DNA of 59,330 nt from an uncultured Clostridia bacterium (GTDB lineage Bacteria; Bacillota; Clostridia; Oscillospirales; CAG-272). Shown in pieces: positions 1 to 7,703 of the stretch. The number at the start of each line of letters is the position of its first letter. Position 1 is the first letter of the stretch. The position numbers and the translations under genes are program-made. Location of the stretch: NCBI GenBank assembly GCA_944392615.1, contig CALXXF010000013.1, positions 1-59,330 on the forward strand, read 5' to 3'. Below the pieces are notes generated by a model that worked only from the letters and a program-made list of their open reading frames with translations, was not told the DNA's origin and searched no databases.

Positions 1-76
1 ACCGCCGTGTACCGAACGGTACGCACGGTGGTGTGAGAGGTCGGCTTCTCAACTAATGGGAAGCCTCCTACTCGAT
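1..76 (+). mobile_element. 3' end of a group II intron (domains V and VI)
   Basis: Bases 1-32 fold into a domain V hairpin: outer stem ACCGCCGTG with CACGGTGGT, a two-base bulge (GC, 23-24), then GTACC/GGTAC closed by a GAAC loop. The catalytic triad position reads CGC (3-5) with the middle G in a G-T wobble (base 29), the form found in group IIC introns rather than the common AGC. Domain VI follows: GAGAGG (35-40) pairs with CCTACTC (67-73), leaving A70 bulged, the expected lariat branch adenosine. The intron would end at about T76, putting the branch A at position -7 from the 3' end. The reverse transcriptase gene must lie left of the window. The fold is seen directly; the IIC assignment is inferred from the triad. 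Confidence 0.85.
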
Positions 77-323
77 TCTCCGCTAATAATGCAGAGACGA
101 GCTCCCCCCCCGCGTTTTTTGTATCCTATACCCGGTGCGTTTTGATGCGGCAGTTTTCGGATATGTCCGGTAATTTGTGTGCAAGAGCGCGGCTGCCCGC
201 AGAACAGCACGTCCGGCGCGCTCCGGTGACCTGCGTTTTTTTCATCGCTCAGACCTTCCAAGAGATTTTTCATATCCCTTTGTAATAAATCTGCGATATT
301 TGAAATAAAAGAAGTTTATACTC
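77..323. other. intergenic, 3' exon side of the intron
   Basis: No convincing gene. A minus-strand open frame (273 down to 49) runs through the intron boundary but resembles no known protein and has only a weak AAAGGG start signal. A short run of C (107-114) and AT-rich sequence precede the ylxM promoter. Confidence 0.6.
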
Positions 324-352
324 TTGACAAGTTCTAAACGGTGTGATATACT
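324..352 (+). promoter_or_regulatory. promoter of the ylxM-ffh-rpsP-khpA operon
   Basis: TTGACA at 324-329, a 17-base spacer, and TATACT at 347-352 preceded by TGA (344-346), an extended -10. This is a near-consensus housekeeping sigma promoter. The start of transcription should fall near 358-360, leaving a leader of about 220 nt before ylxM. Confidence 0.8.
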
Positions 353-392
353 TGTAAAGCTGTTTGCTTGCGTGAAAGCAAGTTGCTTTACA
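353..392 (+). promoter_or_regulatory. stem-loop at the 5' end of the ylxM leader
   Basis: TGTAAAGC (353-360) pairs with GCTTTACA (385-392), and inside it TTGCTT (364-369) pairs with AAGCAA (376-381). The hairpin sits at the predicted transcript start, so it could protect the 5' end of the mRNA. The remainder of the leader (393-580) has no recognised riboswitch and no SRP RNA signature. Confidence 0.5.
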
Positions 393-580
393 GCCATCGG
401 ATCCTGAGGACGGCTCCGGCGCCTGAGCGCGTATAAGGCGAGTTCTGATTTTCCGGGCGGGCAGAGTACCTTTCCGCAGATAACGAACAGTCTGGGAACG
501 CCATAAAGTATAAGGTCATCATAAAAGAGAATCGAACCATAAAAGATTTATGAAGTTGAGGAAAGAAGGAAGTTTGCGTC

Positions 581-910
581 ATGATACCCGAAAGAATGAG
601 ACGCATGTCTCTTTTGCTTGATTTTTACGGTGAAATGCTGAGCGCAAGACAAAGACAACTGTGTGAGTATTATTACAACGACGATCTTTCTCTTTCCGAG
701 ATCGCAGAGAATACCGGGATAACAAGGCAGGGCGTCAGCGACGGTATAAAGAAATCTGAGCGCATACTTCTTGAAGCTGAAGAAAAGCTGGGTATGTTTT
801 CAGCATGGCTCAGGCGGCAAAAGGATGCCGAAGCGGTCGAAAACAGACTCAGGGCGCTCGGCGTGGAAGACCGCGATGTCTACGAGGCGCTCGAACGGCT
901 GAAGGCGTGA
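581..910 (+). CDS. ylxM: YlxM family helix-turn-helix protein
   Basis: A 109-residue protein of the YlxM/SRP-associated family. The N-terminal half resembles a sigma region 4 helix-turn-helix: a LLLDFYGEML start, then LSLSEIAENTGITRQGVSDGIKK, which is the usual family pattern of L-S-EIAE...G-SRQ-V-D-IK. The C-terminal half is charged and helical. In other Bacillota ylxM is cotranscribed with ffh and its product has been linked to the signal recognition particle, which fits the gene order here. The start at 581 has AGAAGGA ten bases upstream; a second ATG at 596 is possible but has worse spacing. Length is typical of the family (about 105-115 residues). Confidence 0.9.
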   Translation: MIPERMRRMSLLLDFYGEMLSARQRQLCEYYYNDDLSLSEIAENTGITRQGVSDGIKKSERILLEAEEKLGMFSAWLRRQKDAEAVENRLRALGVEDRDVYEALERLKA

Positions 911-1087
911 TATACATGCGCATGACTGTGCGTCTGTGCACTTTCTCTTTTTGCCGGTTATGACGACTGTGTGAGGTGCGTTTACCGCAGGCGCCGGGAC
1001 TTGGGCGTCGCCGGGTCTGATCGGCGGTCGCATTTACATGTGTGAATTTTTTACAGAAATATTTTTATGTCTATTGGGGGTATCAAC

Positions 1088-2419
1088 ATGTTCGGAAGCC
1101 TGAGCGAAAGACTTTCGGAGGCCTTCAGAAAATTCAGAAAAAAAGGCAAGCTCTCCGCCTCCGACGTAAAGGAGGGCATGCGCGAGGTCAAGCTCGCGCT
1201 TCTTGAGGCGGACGTCAACTTCATGGTCGTGAAGCAGTTTGTAAAATCTGTTACCGACAGGGCTGTCGGCGCGGAGGTGCTTGAAAGCCTGATGCCGGCA
1301 CAGCAGATAGTCAAGATAGTCAACGAAGAGCTTTGCTCGATAATGGGCGGCGAGGTGTCGAAGATAGAGATAGCGTCAAAGCCGCCTACGGTGATTGTGA
1401 TGGTCGGTTTGCAGGGTGCGGGAAAGACGACTCACTGCGGAAAGCTCGCCGGAATGTTCAAAAAGCAGGGAAAAAGACCGCTTCTTGTGGCGTGCGACGT
1501 ATACCGCCCCGCAGCAATACGTCAGCTTGAGATAGTAGGCGAGAAGGTAGGCGTTCCTGTCTTCACAATGCCGGACAAGACAAAGCCTGTCAAAATTGCA
1601 GAGCAGGGCCTAAAATACGCTGAGAAGAACGGCTATGATATGGTCTTTATAGATACGGCGGGAAGGCTTCAGATAGATGAGGACATGATGGATGAGCTTG
1701 TCGATATCAAAAAGGAGACAAAGCCCAACGAGATACTTCTTGTCGTAGACGCCATGACCGGACAGGTCGCCGTGGATGTCGCCAAGACATTCAACGAGAA
1801 GCTCGACATAACAGGAGTCATACTGACAAAGCTTGACGGAGATACAAGGGGTGGCGCGGCTCTCAGTGTGCGCTATATAACCGGAAAGCCTATAAAGTAT
1901 GTGGGAGTCGGCGAGAAGCTCGACGACATCGAGCCGTTTTATCCCGACAGAATGGCATCGAGAATCCTCGGTATGGGCGATGTTTTGTCGCTTATAGAGA
2001 AGGCGGAGCAGGCATACGATGAAAAGAAGGCGGCCGAGCTCGAAAAAAAGATAAAGGAGTCCACCTTTACCCTTGAGGATTATCTTGAGCAGTTTGCACA
2101 GCTCAGAAAGATGGGATCGCTTGACAGACTTGTCGGAATGATACCCGGAGTCAAAGCAAGCCAGCTCAAGGATGCAAAATTAGACGAGAGCGTCATAGCA
2201 CAGACCGAGGCTATAATACGGTCGATGACCCCGGCAGAGCGGGAAAGGCCCGACATAATAAACGCATCGAGAAAGAGGCGGATAGCTGCAGGAAGCGGGA
2301 CAAAGGTGGAAGATATAAACAGGCTGTTAAGGCAGTTCGACCAGACCCGTAAAATGATGAAGCAGTTTTCAAGCGGAAAGTTCGGGCGGCGCGGAGGGTT
2401 CCCGTTTGGCGGAATGTGA
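1088..2419 (+). CDS. ffh: signal recognition particle protein Ffh (SRP54)
   Basis: Ffh is the GTPase of the signal recognition particle; it binds SRP RNA and signal peptides of nascent membrane proteins and docks with FtsY at the membrane. The 443-residue product has the N domain ([13 protein letters not shown]), the G domain with GLQGAGKTT (G1), DTAGR (G3) and [10 protein letters not shown] (G4 and closing loop), and the methionine-rich M domain with the RNA-binding helix [15 protein letters not shown]. It ends in a short Gly/Phe/Arg-rich tail. I chose ATG 1088 because TGGGGG lies seven bases upstream and the protein then begins like other Ffh proteins; an in-frame ATG at 1067 would add seven unusual residues. 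It follows ylxM by 177 bases. Confidence 0.97.
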   Translation: MFGSLSERLSEAFRKFRKKGKLSASDVKEGMREVKLALLEADVNFMVVKQFVKSVTDRAVGAEVLESLMPAQQIVKIVNEELCSIMGGEVSKIEIASKPPTVIVMVGLQGAGKTTHCGKLAGMFKKQGKRPLLVACDVYRPAAIRQLEIVGEKVGVPVFTMPDKTKPVKIAEQGLKYAEKNGYDMVFIDTAGRLQIDEDMMDELVDIKKETKPNEILLVVDAMTGQVAVDVAKTFNEKLDITGVILTKLDGDTRGGAALSVRYITGKPIKYVGVGEKLDDIEPFYPDRMASRILGMGDVLSLIEKAEQAYDEKKAAELEKKIKESTFTLEDYLEQFAQLRKMGSLDRLVGMIPGVKASQLKDAKLDESVIAQTEAIIRSMTPAERERPDIINASRKRRIAAGSGTKVEDINRLLRQFDQTRKMMKQFSSGKFGRRGGFPFGGM

Positions 2420-2583
2420 CGCCATGGTATAAGCCGACTGCACCGGCAGACGGAAGACCTGTTGAAAGCGTCCGGCTTAATAACCATTCGCAGGATCGGA
2501 TCATGATGCCGGACATCTTAAGAGTATTATTAAAATACATTAATATAATTTATATTATAATTGTCAAACGGAGGAAAAATAAA

Positions 2584-2829
2584 ATGGCAGTTAAAATCAG
2601 ACTCAAGAGAATGGGAGCCAAGAAGAGCCCCTTTTACCGTGTGGTCGTGGCGGATTCGAGATATCCCAGGGACGGAAGATTTATCGAAGAGATAGGCACC
2701 TATAATCCCATGGTCGAGCCCGCAGCGGTCAATATCGACGCTGAGAAGGCTCAGAAATGGCTCAAGAACGGCGCCCAGCCCACAGATACAGTGAAGGTAC
2801 TGCTCAAGAAGTCCGGGATAACCGAGTGA
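2584..2829 (+). CDS. rpsP: 30S ribosomal protein S16
   Basis: An 81-residue S16, the small-subunit protein that helps assemble the 5' domain of 16S rRNA. The family pattern [38 protein letters not shown] is complete, followed by the usual [19 protein letters not shown] segment. ATG 2584 is fixed by GGAGG ten bases upstream; the open frame continues upstream but that stretch is not S16. The 165 bases before it include a very AT-rich run (2520-2565) with two TATAAT-like boxes but no good -35, so a secondary promoter is possible but unproven. Confidence 0.97.
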   Translation: MAVKIRLKRMGAKKSPFYRVVVADSRYPRDGRFIEEIGTYNPMVEPAAVNIDAEKAQKWLKNGAQPTDTVKVLLKKSGITE

Positions 2830-2839
2830 GGCTTCCCAT

Positions 2840-3079
2840 ATGGCAGATTATAAGAAAATCTTATCTCATATCGCGGGATCGTTGGTGGATAAGCCGGAGG
2901 AAGTAGTAGTGCTTGTAGCCGAGGAAACAGACGATACCGTGACCCTGGAGCTTTCCGTCGCGCCGGAAGATATGGGCAAGGTAATAGGTAAGCACGGGAA
3001 GATCGCCAAGGCTATACGTGCTGTAATGAAGTCAGCCGCCAACGCCGACGGCAAGAGAATAAACGTAGATATAAAGTGA
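2840..3079 (+). CDS. khpA: KH domain RNA-binding protein KhpA (YlqC)
   Basis: A 79-residue single KH-domain protein. The nucleic-acid binding loop is visible as VIGKHGKIAKAIR, the GxxG motif being GKHG. KhpA pairs with KhpB/Jag in Bacillota and affects cell elongation and RNA binding. It starts ten bases after the rpsP stop and is clearly cotranscribed. In most Bacillota the next genes are rimM, trmD and rplS; here a strong terminator follows 11 bases after the stop, so the usual operon is cut short. Confidence 0.93.
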   Translation: MADYKKILSHIAGSLVDKPEEVVVLVAEETDDTVTLELSVAPEDMGKVIGKHGKIAKAIRAVMKSAANADGKRINVDIK

Positions 3080-3090
3080 TGACCTTGCTG

Positions 3091-3157
3091 AAAAAAGCAT
3101 CGTACCCGGTTCAGACGCTGTTTGAGGCGCTGACCGTGCTGCGATGCTTTTTTGCTT
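3091..3157 (+). terminator. terminator of the ylxM-ffh-rpsP-khpA operon
   Basis: AAAAAAGCATCG (3091-3102) pairs with CGATGCTTTTTT (3142-3153); the A/T ends of the stem supply the T-run. The loop contains a second internal inverted segment (TCAGACG...). Confidence 0.85.
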
Positions 3158-3272
3158 TCTGAATTCTTCGGGCATTTTTTCGCGTCAGGTCGTGTGCCTC
3201 AGCGCTCTTTGTCACCCGAAGGTCTTTGCCGGATACTTTGCTGCAAATTAGTATCAGGCGGCAAATGACGGC

Positions 3273-3300
3273 GAAAAAAGCCGCGGTGTCAGCGCGGCTT
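3273..3300 (-). terminator. terminator of the amidase gene
   Basis: AAGCCGCG (3278-3285) pairs with CGCGGCTT (3293-3300). Read on the minus strand the hairpin is followed by TTTTTT, ten bases after the amidase stop codon. Confidence 0.85.
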
Positions 3301-3310
3301 AAGTCTTATC

Positions 3311-4978
3311 TTATTTTCCGAGATACTCTGCAATTCCGGCAGCGACGGCAGACGCGTATTTTTGCTGCCAAGCCGGGTCCTGAAGATTTGCAAGGTCGCC
3401 GGGATTTGTCATAAACCCGCATTCAAGGAGCACAGAGGGCAGTCCTGTCGCAAGCACCGCAAGGGACTGCCTGTACCATGTCGGCTCTTTTGAAAGCGAA
3501 AATGCGGATTTTACAGAGGAAATTATGTCCGCCATAAGCGTGTATGAGTCGGAATTATATCCCGAAGCGCCGGAGGGAAGTATGTAGTAGCGCGAGCCCG
3601 ATACAGACGAAGATGAATAAGAATTGCAGTGCACCGAGATCACAAGGTCTATTTCGTCCGCTCTGTCGCGTATCCACTTGTTGCGCATGTTGACGTTGAA
3701 TCTTGGAAGGGTGTCGTCGAGGTATTCCTCGTCGGGCTCATCGGTGCCGTTGTGCGTCAGAATGACGTTATATCCGAGGGAGTTGAGCGCCTTACTGAGG
3801 GCAAGCGATATCTGAAGGTTGAGCGTGCTTTCGTATATCTGGCTTTGATTCAAGGAGGCAATGGCGCCGGGGTCTGTGAATCCGTGTCCGGGGTCTATGC
3901 ATATTGTAGGAGCATCTGCCGGTACAGACGGGAGACTGTCGCCGCCTTCGATATTTTCAGCGCAGTACTCTGCAATTCCGGCAGCGACGGCAGACGCGTA
4001 TTTTTGCTGCCAAGCCGGGTCCTGAAGATTTGCAAGGTCGCCGGGATTTGTCATAAACCCGCATTCAAGGAGCACAGAGGGCAGTCCTGTCGCAAGCACC
4101 GCAAGGGACTGCCTGTACCATGTCGGCTCTTTTGAAAGCGAAAATGCGGATTTTACAGAGGAAATTATGTCCGCCATAAGCGTGTATGAGTCGGAATTAT
4201 ATCCCGAAGCGCCGGAGGGAAGTATGTAGTAGCGCGAGCCCGATACAGACGAAGATGAATAAGAATTGCAGTGCACCGAGATCACAAGGTCTATTTCGTC
4301 CGCTCTGTCGCGTATCCACTTGTTGCGCATGTTGACGTTGAATCTTGGAAGGGTGTCGTCGAGGTATTCCTCGTCGGGCTCATCGGTGCCGTTGTGCGTC
4401 AGAATGACGTTATATCCGAGGGAGTTGAGCGCCTTACTGAGGGCAAGCGATATCTGAAGGTTGAGCGTGCTTTCGTATATCTGGCTTTGATTCAAGGAGG
4501 CAATGGCGCCGGGGTCTGTGAATCCGTGTCCGGGGTCTATGCATATTGTAGGAGCGCCCGGAAAGTATTCCGGGGCAGCGGTCAGTCCGGGCTCGGTCGT
4601 CTGCGGCTCTGACTCGGTCGCCTGCGGTTCCGATTCGGTCGTCTGCGGCTCTGACTCGGTCGCCTGCGGTTCCGATTCGGTCGTCTGCGGCTCTGACTCG
4701 GTCGTCTGCGGTTCTGACTCGGTCGTCTGCGGCTCCGATTCAGTCGCCTGCGGCTCTGATTCGGTCGTCTTATTTCCGCTGTCATCCGGTTTGCCGACAG
4801 ATTGGTATGTATCATTGGAAGATGATGAACCGGTGTTTGTCCCGGCAGTGCCTTGAAGAGAATCTTCCGTGCCGCCGACATCCGCAAAGAAGGAGCAGCC
4901 TGAGGCTGAAAAGACGATCAGAAAGATGAGAAATGTGAGGAACAACACCGCTAAGAGATGTTTTTTCAAATTGATCAT
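3311..4978 (-). CDS. lipoprotein N-acetylmuramoyl-L-alanine amidase with two identical Amidase_3 domains
   Basis: Cell-wall hydrolase cleaving the bond between muramic acid and L-alanine of the stem peptide. The 555-residue product has a lipoprotein signal (hydrophobic core, SASGC with Cys about 28), a spacer of eight [T/A]TESEPQ repeats, then two Amidase_3 domains (about 142-337 and 356-551) of identical sequence. Each has the full zinc and catalytic set: DPGHG, the Glu of IYESTLN, SVHCNSY and LLECGFMTN. ATG 4978 is followed by a TTG at 4969 that has better spacing from the GAAAGG site, so the true start may be three codons later. Location next to sigG allows but does not prove a sporulation role; general wall remodelling is equally possible. 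Identity of the two domains at DNA level is unusual (see repeat). Confidence 0.93.
   Translation of the reverse strand: MINLKKHLLAVLFLTFLIFLIVFSASGCSFFADVGGTEDSLQGTAGTNTGSSSSNDTYQSVGKPDDSGNKTTESEPQATESEPQTTESEPQTTESEPQTTESEPQATESEPQTTESEPQATESEPQTTEPGLTAAPEYFPGAPTICIDPGHGFTDPGAIASLNQSQIYESTLNLQISLALSKALNSLGYNVILTHNGTDEPDEEYLDDTLPRFNVNMRNKWIRDRADEIDLVISVHCNSYSSSSVSGSRYYILPSGASGYNSDSYTLMADIISSVKSAFSLSKEPTWYRQSLAVLATGLPSVLLECGFMTNPGDLANLQDPAWQQKYASAVAAGIAEYCAENIEGGDSLPSVPADAPTICIDPGHGFTDPGAIASLNQSQIYESTLNLQISLALSKALNSLGYNVILTHNGTDEPDEEYLDDTLPRFNVNMRNKWIRDRADEIDLVISVHCNSYSSSSVSGSRYYILPSGASGYNSDSYTLMADIISSVKSAFSLSKEPTWYRQSLAVLATGLPSVLLECGFMTNPGDLANLQDPAWQQKYASAVAAGIAEYLGK
3324..4555. repeat. two exact 590-bp direct repeats (3324-3913 and 3966-4555)
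   Basis: The two amidase-domain segments match base for base when read side by side, with a fixed offset of 642 bases; identity breaks at A3914 versus G4556. They are separated by 52 bases encoding the interdomain linker. I found no mismatch by eye, including at silent positions, which points to a very recent duplication, gene conversion, or an assembly artefact. Confidence 0.9.
4594..4769. repeat. 21-bp tandem repeat, about 8 copies, in the amidase spacer
   Basis: Units of 21 bases (plus-strand form GTCTGCGGCTCTGACTCG plus GTC) encode the 7-residue unit [T/A]TESEPQ. Copies differ at synonymous positions (TCC/TCT, GAC/GAT) and at T versus A. Because the unit is a multiple of three, gain or loss of copies would change spacer length without a frameshift. 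Confidence 0.85.
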
Positions 4979-5168
4979 GCCTTTCGGTATCTTTATGCAT
5001 CCGTATAAAAGCATCGGAAGGGTAGATGCGCAAATGCGGGGATACATGCATCGCTGCGGCAGGTACGCTTTCACGGGATACACGGAGCATAGTAATATTA
5101 TATAATCAATAGCAAAAAAAATAATTAACTAAATGTAAATAATAATTCGCATAAGGCAAAAAACTAAA

Positions 5169-5208
5169 GACAAAATCCGCCGAAAAAGGATAAAACTTCC
5201 TCGGCGGA
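5169..5208 (-). terminator. terminator of sigG
   Basis: TCCGCCG (5176-5182) pairs with CGGCGGA (5202-5208), with an inner AGGA/TCCT pairing. On the minus strand the stem is followed by TTTTGTCTTT. It lies 14 bases after the sigG stop. Confidence 0.75.
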
Positions 5209-5221
5209 CTGTATTCTGCGC

Positions 5222-6019
5222 TTATATAAATTGCTTTTTCATTCGCTCAAGAGCGTTTTTCTCAAGCCTTGAAACCTGAGCCTGCGATATGCCTATTTCC
5301 TCGGCTATTTCCGTTTGGGTCTTTCCCTTGAAGAAGCGCATGTCTATTATCCTGCGCTCTCTTTCTCCCAGCTTCCGAAGCGCCTCAGAAAGTGATATGT
5401 CTTCAAGCAGCGCTTCATCACAGCAGGAGAGATCGCTTATCTGGTCCATTATATAGACGGTATCGGATGACGAGCTGTCCGAATATACGGGCTCAAAAAG
5501 AGATATGGGCTCTATTATAGCTTCGAGCGCCTGCGCTATCTCCTCTCTGGAGTGATTTTCCCCGGTCTGTGCAAGGCGCGCTGCTATTTCATCTATGCTC
5601 GGTTCATTGGCGTTCGCCTTAGCAAGAAAGTCGCGCGCCTGGAGCGCCTTGTAGGCTATGTCACGCATAGACCGTGATACCCTTATGGAGTTGTTGTCGC
5701 GAAGATACCGTCTGACCTCTCCTATTATCATAGGCACCGCGTAAGTGGAAAATTTCACGTCAAGATCAGTGTTGAAATTATCCACCGCCTTTATAAGCCC
5801 GATACATCCTACCTGAAAAAGGTCGTCGAGATTCTCGCCGCGGTTTGAAAAGCGCTGTATTATGCTGAGTACCAGGCGCAGATTTCCGTCTATCAGCTCC
5901 CTGCGCGCTGCCATATCGCCGTTCTTCAGCCTGTCGAGAAGTTCCTTTTTTTCCTCATCGGAGAGAGTTCTGAGCTTTGAAGTGTTTATTCCGCATATCT
6001 CTACCTTGTTATAATACAT
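5222..6019 (-). CDS. sigG: RNA polymerase sporulation sigma factor SigG
   Basis: SigG directs late gene expression in the forespore. The 265-residue product begins with the SigG hallmark NKVEICGINTSKL, carries region 2 (GNLRLVLSIIQRF, DDLFQVGCIGLIKAVDNF, KFSTYAVPMIIGEVRRYLRDN), region 3 and the region 4 helix-turn-helix (TQTEIAEEIGISQAQVSRLEK). Length matches Bacillus SigG (260). It has the -SISLFEP- type linker before region 4 typical of SigF/SigG, and the N-terminal peptide separates it from SigF. It stands alone rather than after spoIIGA-sigE as in Bacillus. Upstream sequence shows no convincing ribosome binding site or forespore promoter that I can defend. Its presence implies that the organism is an endospore former. 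Confidence 0.96.
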   Translation of the reverse strand: MYYNKVEICGINTSKLRTLSDEEKKELLDRLKNGDMAARRELIDGNLRLVLSIIQRFSNRGENLDDLFQVGCIGLIKAVDNFNTDLDVKFSTYAVPMIIGEVRRYLRDNNSIRVSRSMRDIAYKALQARDFLAKANANEPSIDEIAARLAQTGENHSREEIAQALEAIIEPISLFEPVYSDSSSSDTVYIMDQISDLSCCDEALLEDISLSEALRKLGERERRIIDMRFFKGKTQTEIAEEIGISQAQVSRLEKNALERMKKQFI

Positions 6020-6267
6020 AGCACACCCGCTTTAAGTGGATTTGCTATGATTATTGACGCTGCCGGGTACAGCTTATGCGCGGCGCGCAGTGGTAATTTT
6101 TTCAGATGGCGGATTTTTGATATACACTCGTAATGCGCCGGCGGCGGGGGTGGTGTGCGTTGGCGTCGGTGATATGCGCCGGCGGCGGGGGTGGTGTGCT
6201 TTGGCGTCGGTGATGTGCGCCGGCGGCGGTGATGTGCCGGCGGCGGGAAAAGAATACAATAAAAATA
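6020..6267. repeat. intergenic region with a 41-bp GC-rich tandem repeat (6133-6247)
   Basis: Units beginning ATGCGCCGGCGGCGGGGG at 6133 and 6174 are 41 bases long and nearly identical; a third unit starts at 6215 and is truncated, followed by a short GTGCCGGCGGCGG remnant. The block is far richer in G+C than its surroundings. Short open frames through it are low-complexity and not credible genes. Confidence 0.85.
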
Positions 6268-6299
6268 ACAAGGAACTCTGTTCTGACAGACTTCCTTGT
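6268..6299 (-). terminator. terminator downstream of hisS (possibly bidirectional)
   Basis: ACAAGGAA (6268-6275) pairs with TTCCTTGT (6292-6299), with an inner CTGT/ACAG stem. T-rich sequence follows on the minus strand (TTATTTTTATT) and also on the plus strand (CTTTTTAT). Confidence 0.8.
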
Positions 6300-6366
6300 C
6301 TTTTTATGTCAATTACAGGCTGTTTAATGCTCTCACCGGAGGATGTGTCTTTGCGGCAAGAAAAAA

Positions 6367-7629
6367 TTATATGCTTTCGGCTTTTGCTATGAAGTCGGCG
6401 ATAGAATCTATTTCGAGCTCTGTCTGGCTGCTGTCTGCCATATCCCTGAGTATCGCCCTGCCGCTTTCCGCTTCAGCGTCTCCTAAAATTACCGTAAAGC
6501 GTGCGCCGGTCTTGTCGGCATATTTCATCTGAGCCTTGAGGCTTCTGCCCATGGTGTCGCAGTCGGCGTATATACCGCGTTCTCTCAGCTTGCGGGTTAT
6601 CGACAGCGAGCATGCGCGCGCTTTTTCTCCGAGAGTAGCAAAATAAACTGCCGGAGTCCTTACATCCGGGTCCTTCGCGCCCGACGCTTTCATTGCAAGT
6701 ATCAGGCGTGTTATACCCATGGCAAAGCCGCACGCGGGAAGCTCCGGACCGCCGAGCTCGCTCACAAGCCCGTCGTACCTGCCCCCGCCGCATATAGTGG
6801 ACTGCGCTCCTATAACCGGGCAGATAAACTCAAACACTGTTCTTGTGTAATAGTCAAGTCCGCGGACTATAGACGGGTCAACTTTATATTTTATATCCTG
6901 AGCGTCAAGATAAGAACACAGCGTATCAAAATGCGTCCGGCAGTCGTCGCACAGATAATCCAGAGTCCTGGGGGCTCCCTGGGATATCTCTGAGCAGACC
7001 GGACTTTTGCAGTCGAGTATTCTCATGGGGTTGGTATTCAGTCTTGCACGGCAGGATTCACAGAGCTCGTCGGAGCGTGAGGAAAAATATTTTACCAGCG
7101 CGTCGCGATAACCCGGACGGCAGGACGGACACCCGATAGAGTTTATGTGCAGCTCTGTGTCTGAAATTCCCAGAGATGATATGACAGAGTCTGCAAGCGA
7201 TATCAAAGACGCGTCCGCAAGAGGAAAGGCCGAGCCGAAGATCTCAGCTCCGAACTGAAAAAATTCGCGTGAGCGCCCCGCCTGAGGCTTCTCATACCTG
7301 AAACAGTTTATGAGATAGAAGAGTCTGTCGGGCATCAGTCCGGAGCATCTTCCGTTTTCTATCATAGAGCGCACCACCGATGCCGTCCCCTCCGGACGCA
7401 GTGTAAGGGAGCGCCCTTCTCGGTCGGTAAAGGTATACATCTCCTTCTGAACGACGTCGGTGGAATTTCCGACCCCGCGGGAAAACAGCTCGGTCGCTTC
7501 AAAGCATGGAAACCTTATCTCGCGGAAGCCGAAGTTTGACGCCGTGCTTCTGGCAGTGTTTTCTATATGAAGAAAAGAAGACACCTCTTCGGGCAGAATG
7601 TCCATTGTGCCTCTTGGCTTTTTTATCAT
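6367..7629 (-). CDS. hisS: histidine-tRNA ligase
   Basis: Class II aminoacyl-tRNA synthetase charging tRNA-His. The 420-residue protein starts KPRGTMDILPEE and shows motif 2 around RCFRYEKPQAGRSREFFQFG, the histidine loops RGLDYYTRTVFE and GGGRYDGLV, motif 3 (GFAMGITRLI), and a C-terminal anticodon-binding domain. TLRPEGTASVVR is also present. A cysteine-rich insertion (CPSCRPGY, LCESC, LDCKSPVC, CDDC) occurs between motif 2 and the histidine loop, as in many clostridial HisRS proteins and perhaps able to bind a metal. It lies 74 bases downstream of the zinc-ribbon gene on the same strand and probably shares its promoter. AAAGGA lies 12 bases before the start. No T-box leader is seen. Confidence 0.97.
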   Translation of the reverse strand: MIKKPRGTMDILPEEVSSFLHIENTARSTASNFGFREIRFPCFEATELFSRGVGNSTDVVQKEMYTFTDREGRSLTLRPEGTASVVRSMIENGRCSGLMPDRLFYLINCFRYEKPQAGRSREFFQFGAEIFGSAFPLADASLISLADSVISSLGISDTELHINSIGCPSCRPGYRDALVKYFSSRSDELCESCRARLNTNPMRILDCKSPVCSEISQGAPRTLDYLCDDCRTHFDTLCSYLDAQDIKYKVDPSIVRGLDYYTRTVFEFICPVIGAQSTICGGGRYDGLVSELGGPELPACGFAMGITRLILAMKASGAKDPDVRTPAVYFATLGEKARACSLSITRKLRERGIYADCDTMGRSLKAQMKYADKTGARFTVILGDAEAESGRAILRDMADSSQTELEIDSIADFIAKAESI

Positions 7630-7703
7630 CTGGGTTCACAGTCCTTTCGCGTCGGGATCCTGCTTTTTACAGAAGATCGCCTGACTGAGTCGGTATTTTT
7701 ATT

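Noticed and set aside
49..273. Minus-strand open frame of 74 codons crossing the intron boundary
   Set aside because: It reads into intron sequence, has a weak start signal, and resembles no known protein.
353..580. Possible SRP (4.5S/6S-type) RNA gene in front of ylxM
   Set aside because: The conserved SRP RNA tetraloop and asymmetric loop sequence (GGAA tetraloop with the AGCAG-type side) is not present.
4582..4887. Arg/Ser-rich minus-strand frame over the amidase spacer
   Set aside because: It is an out-of-frame reading of the 21-bp repeat; the amidase frame has continuous domain similarity.
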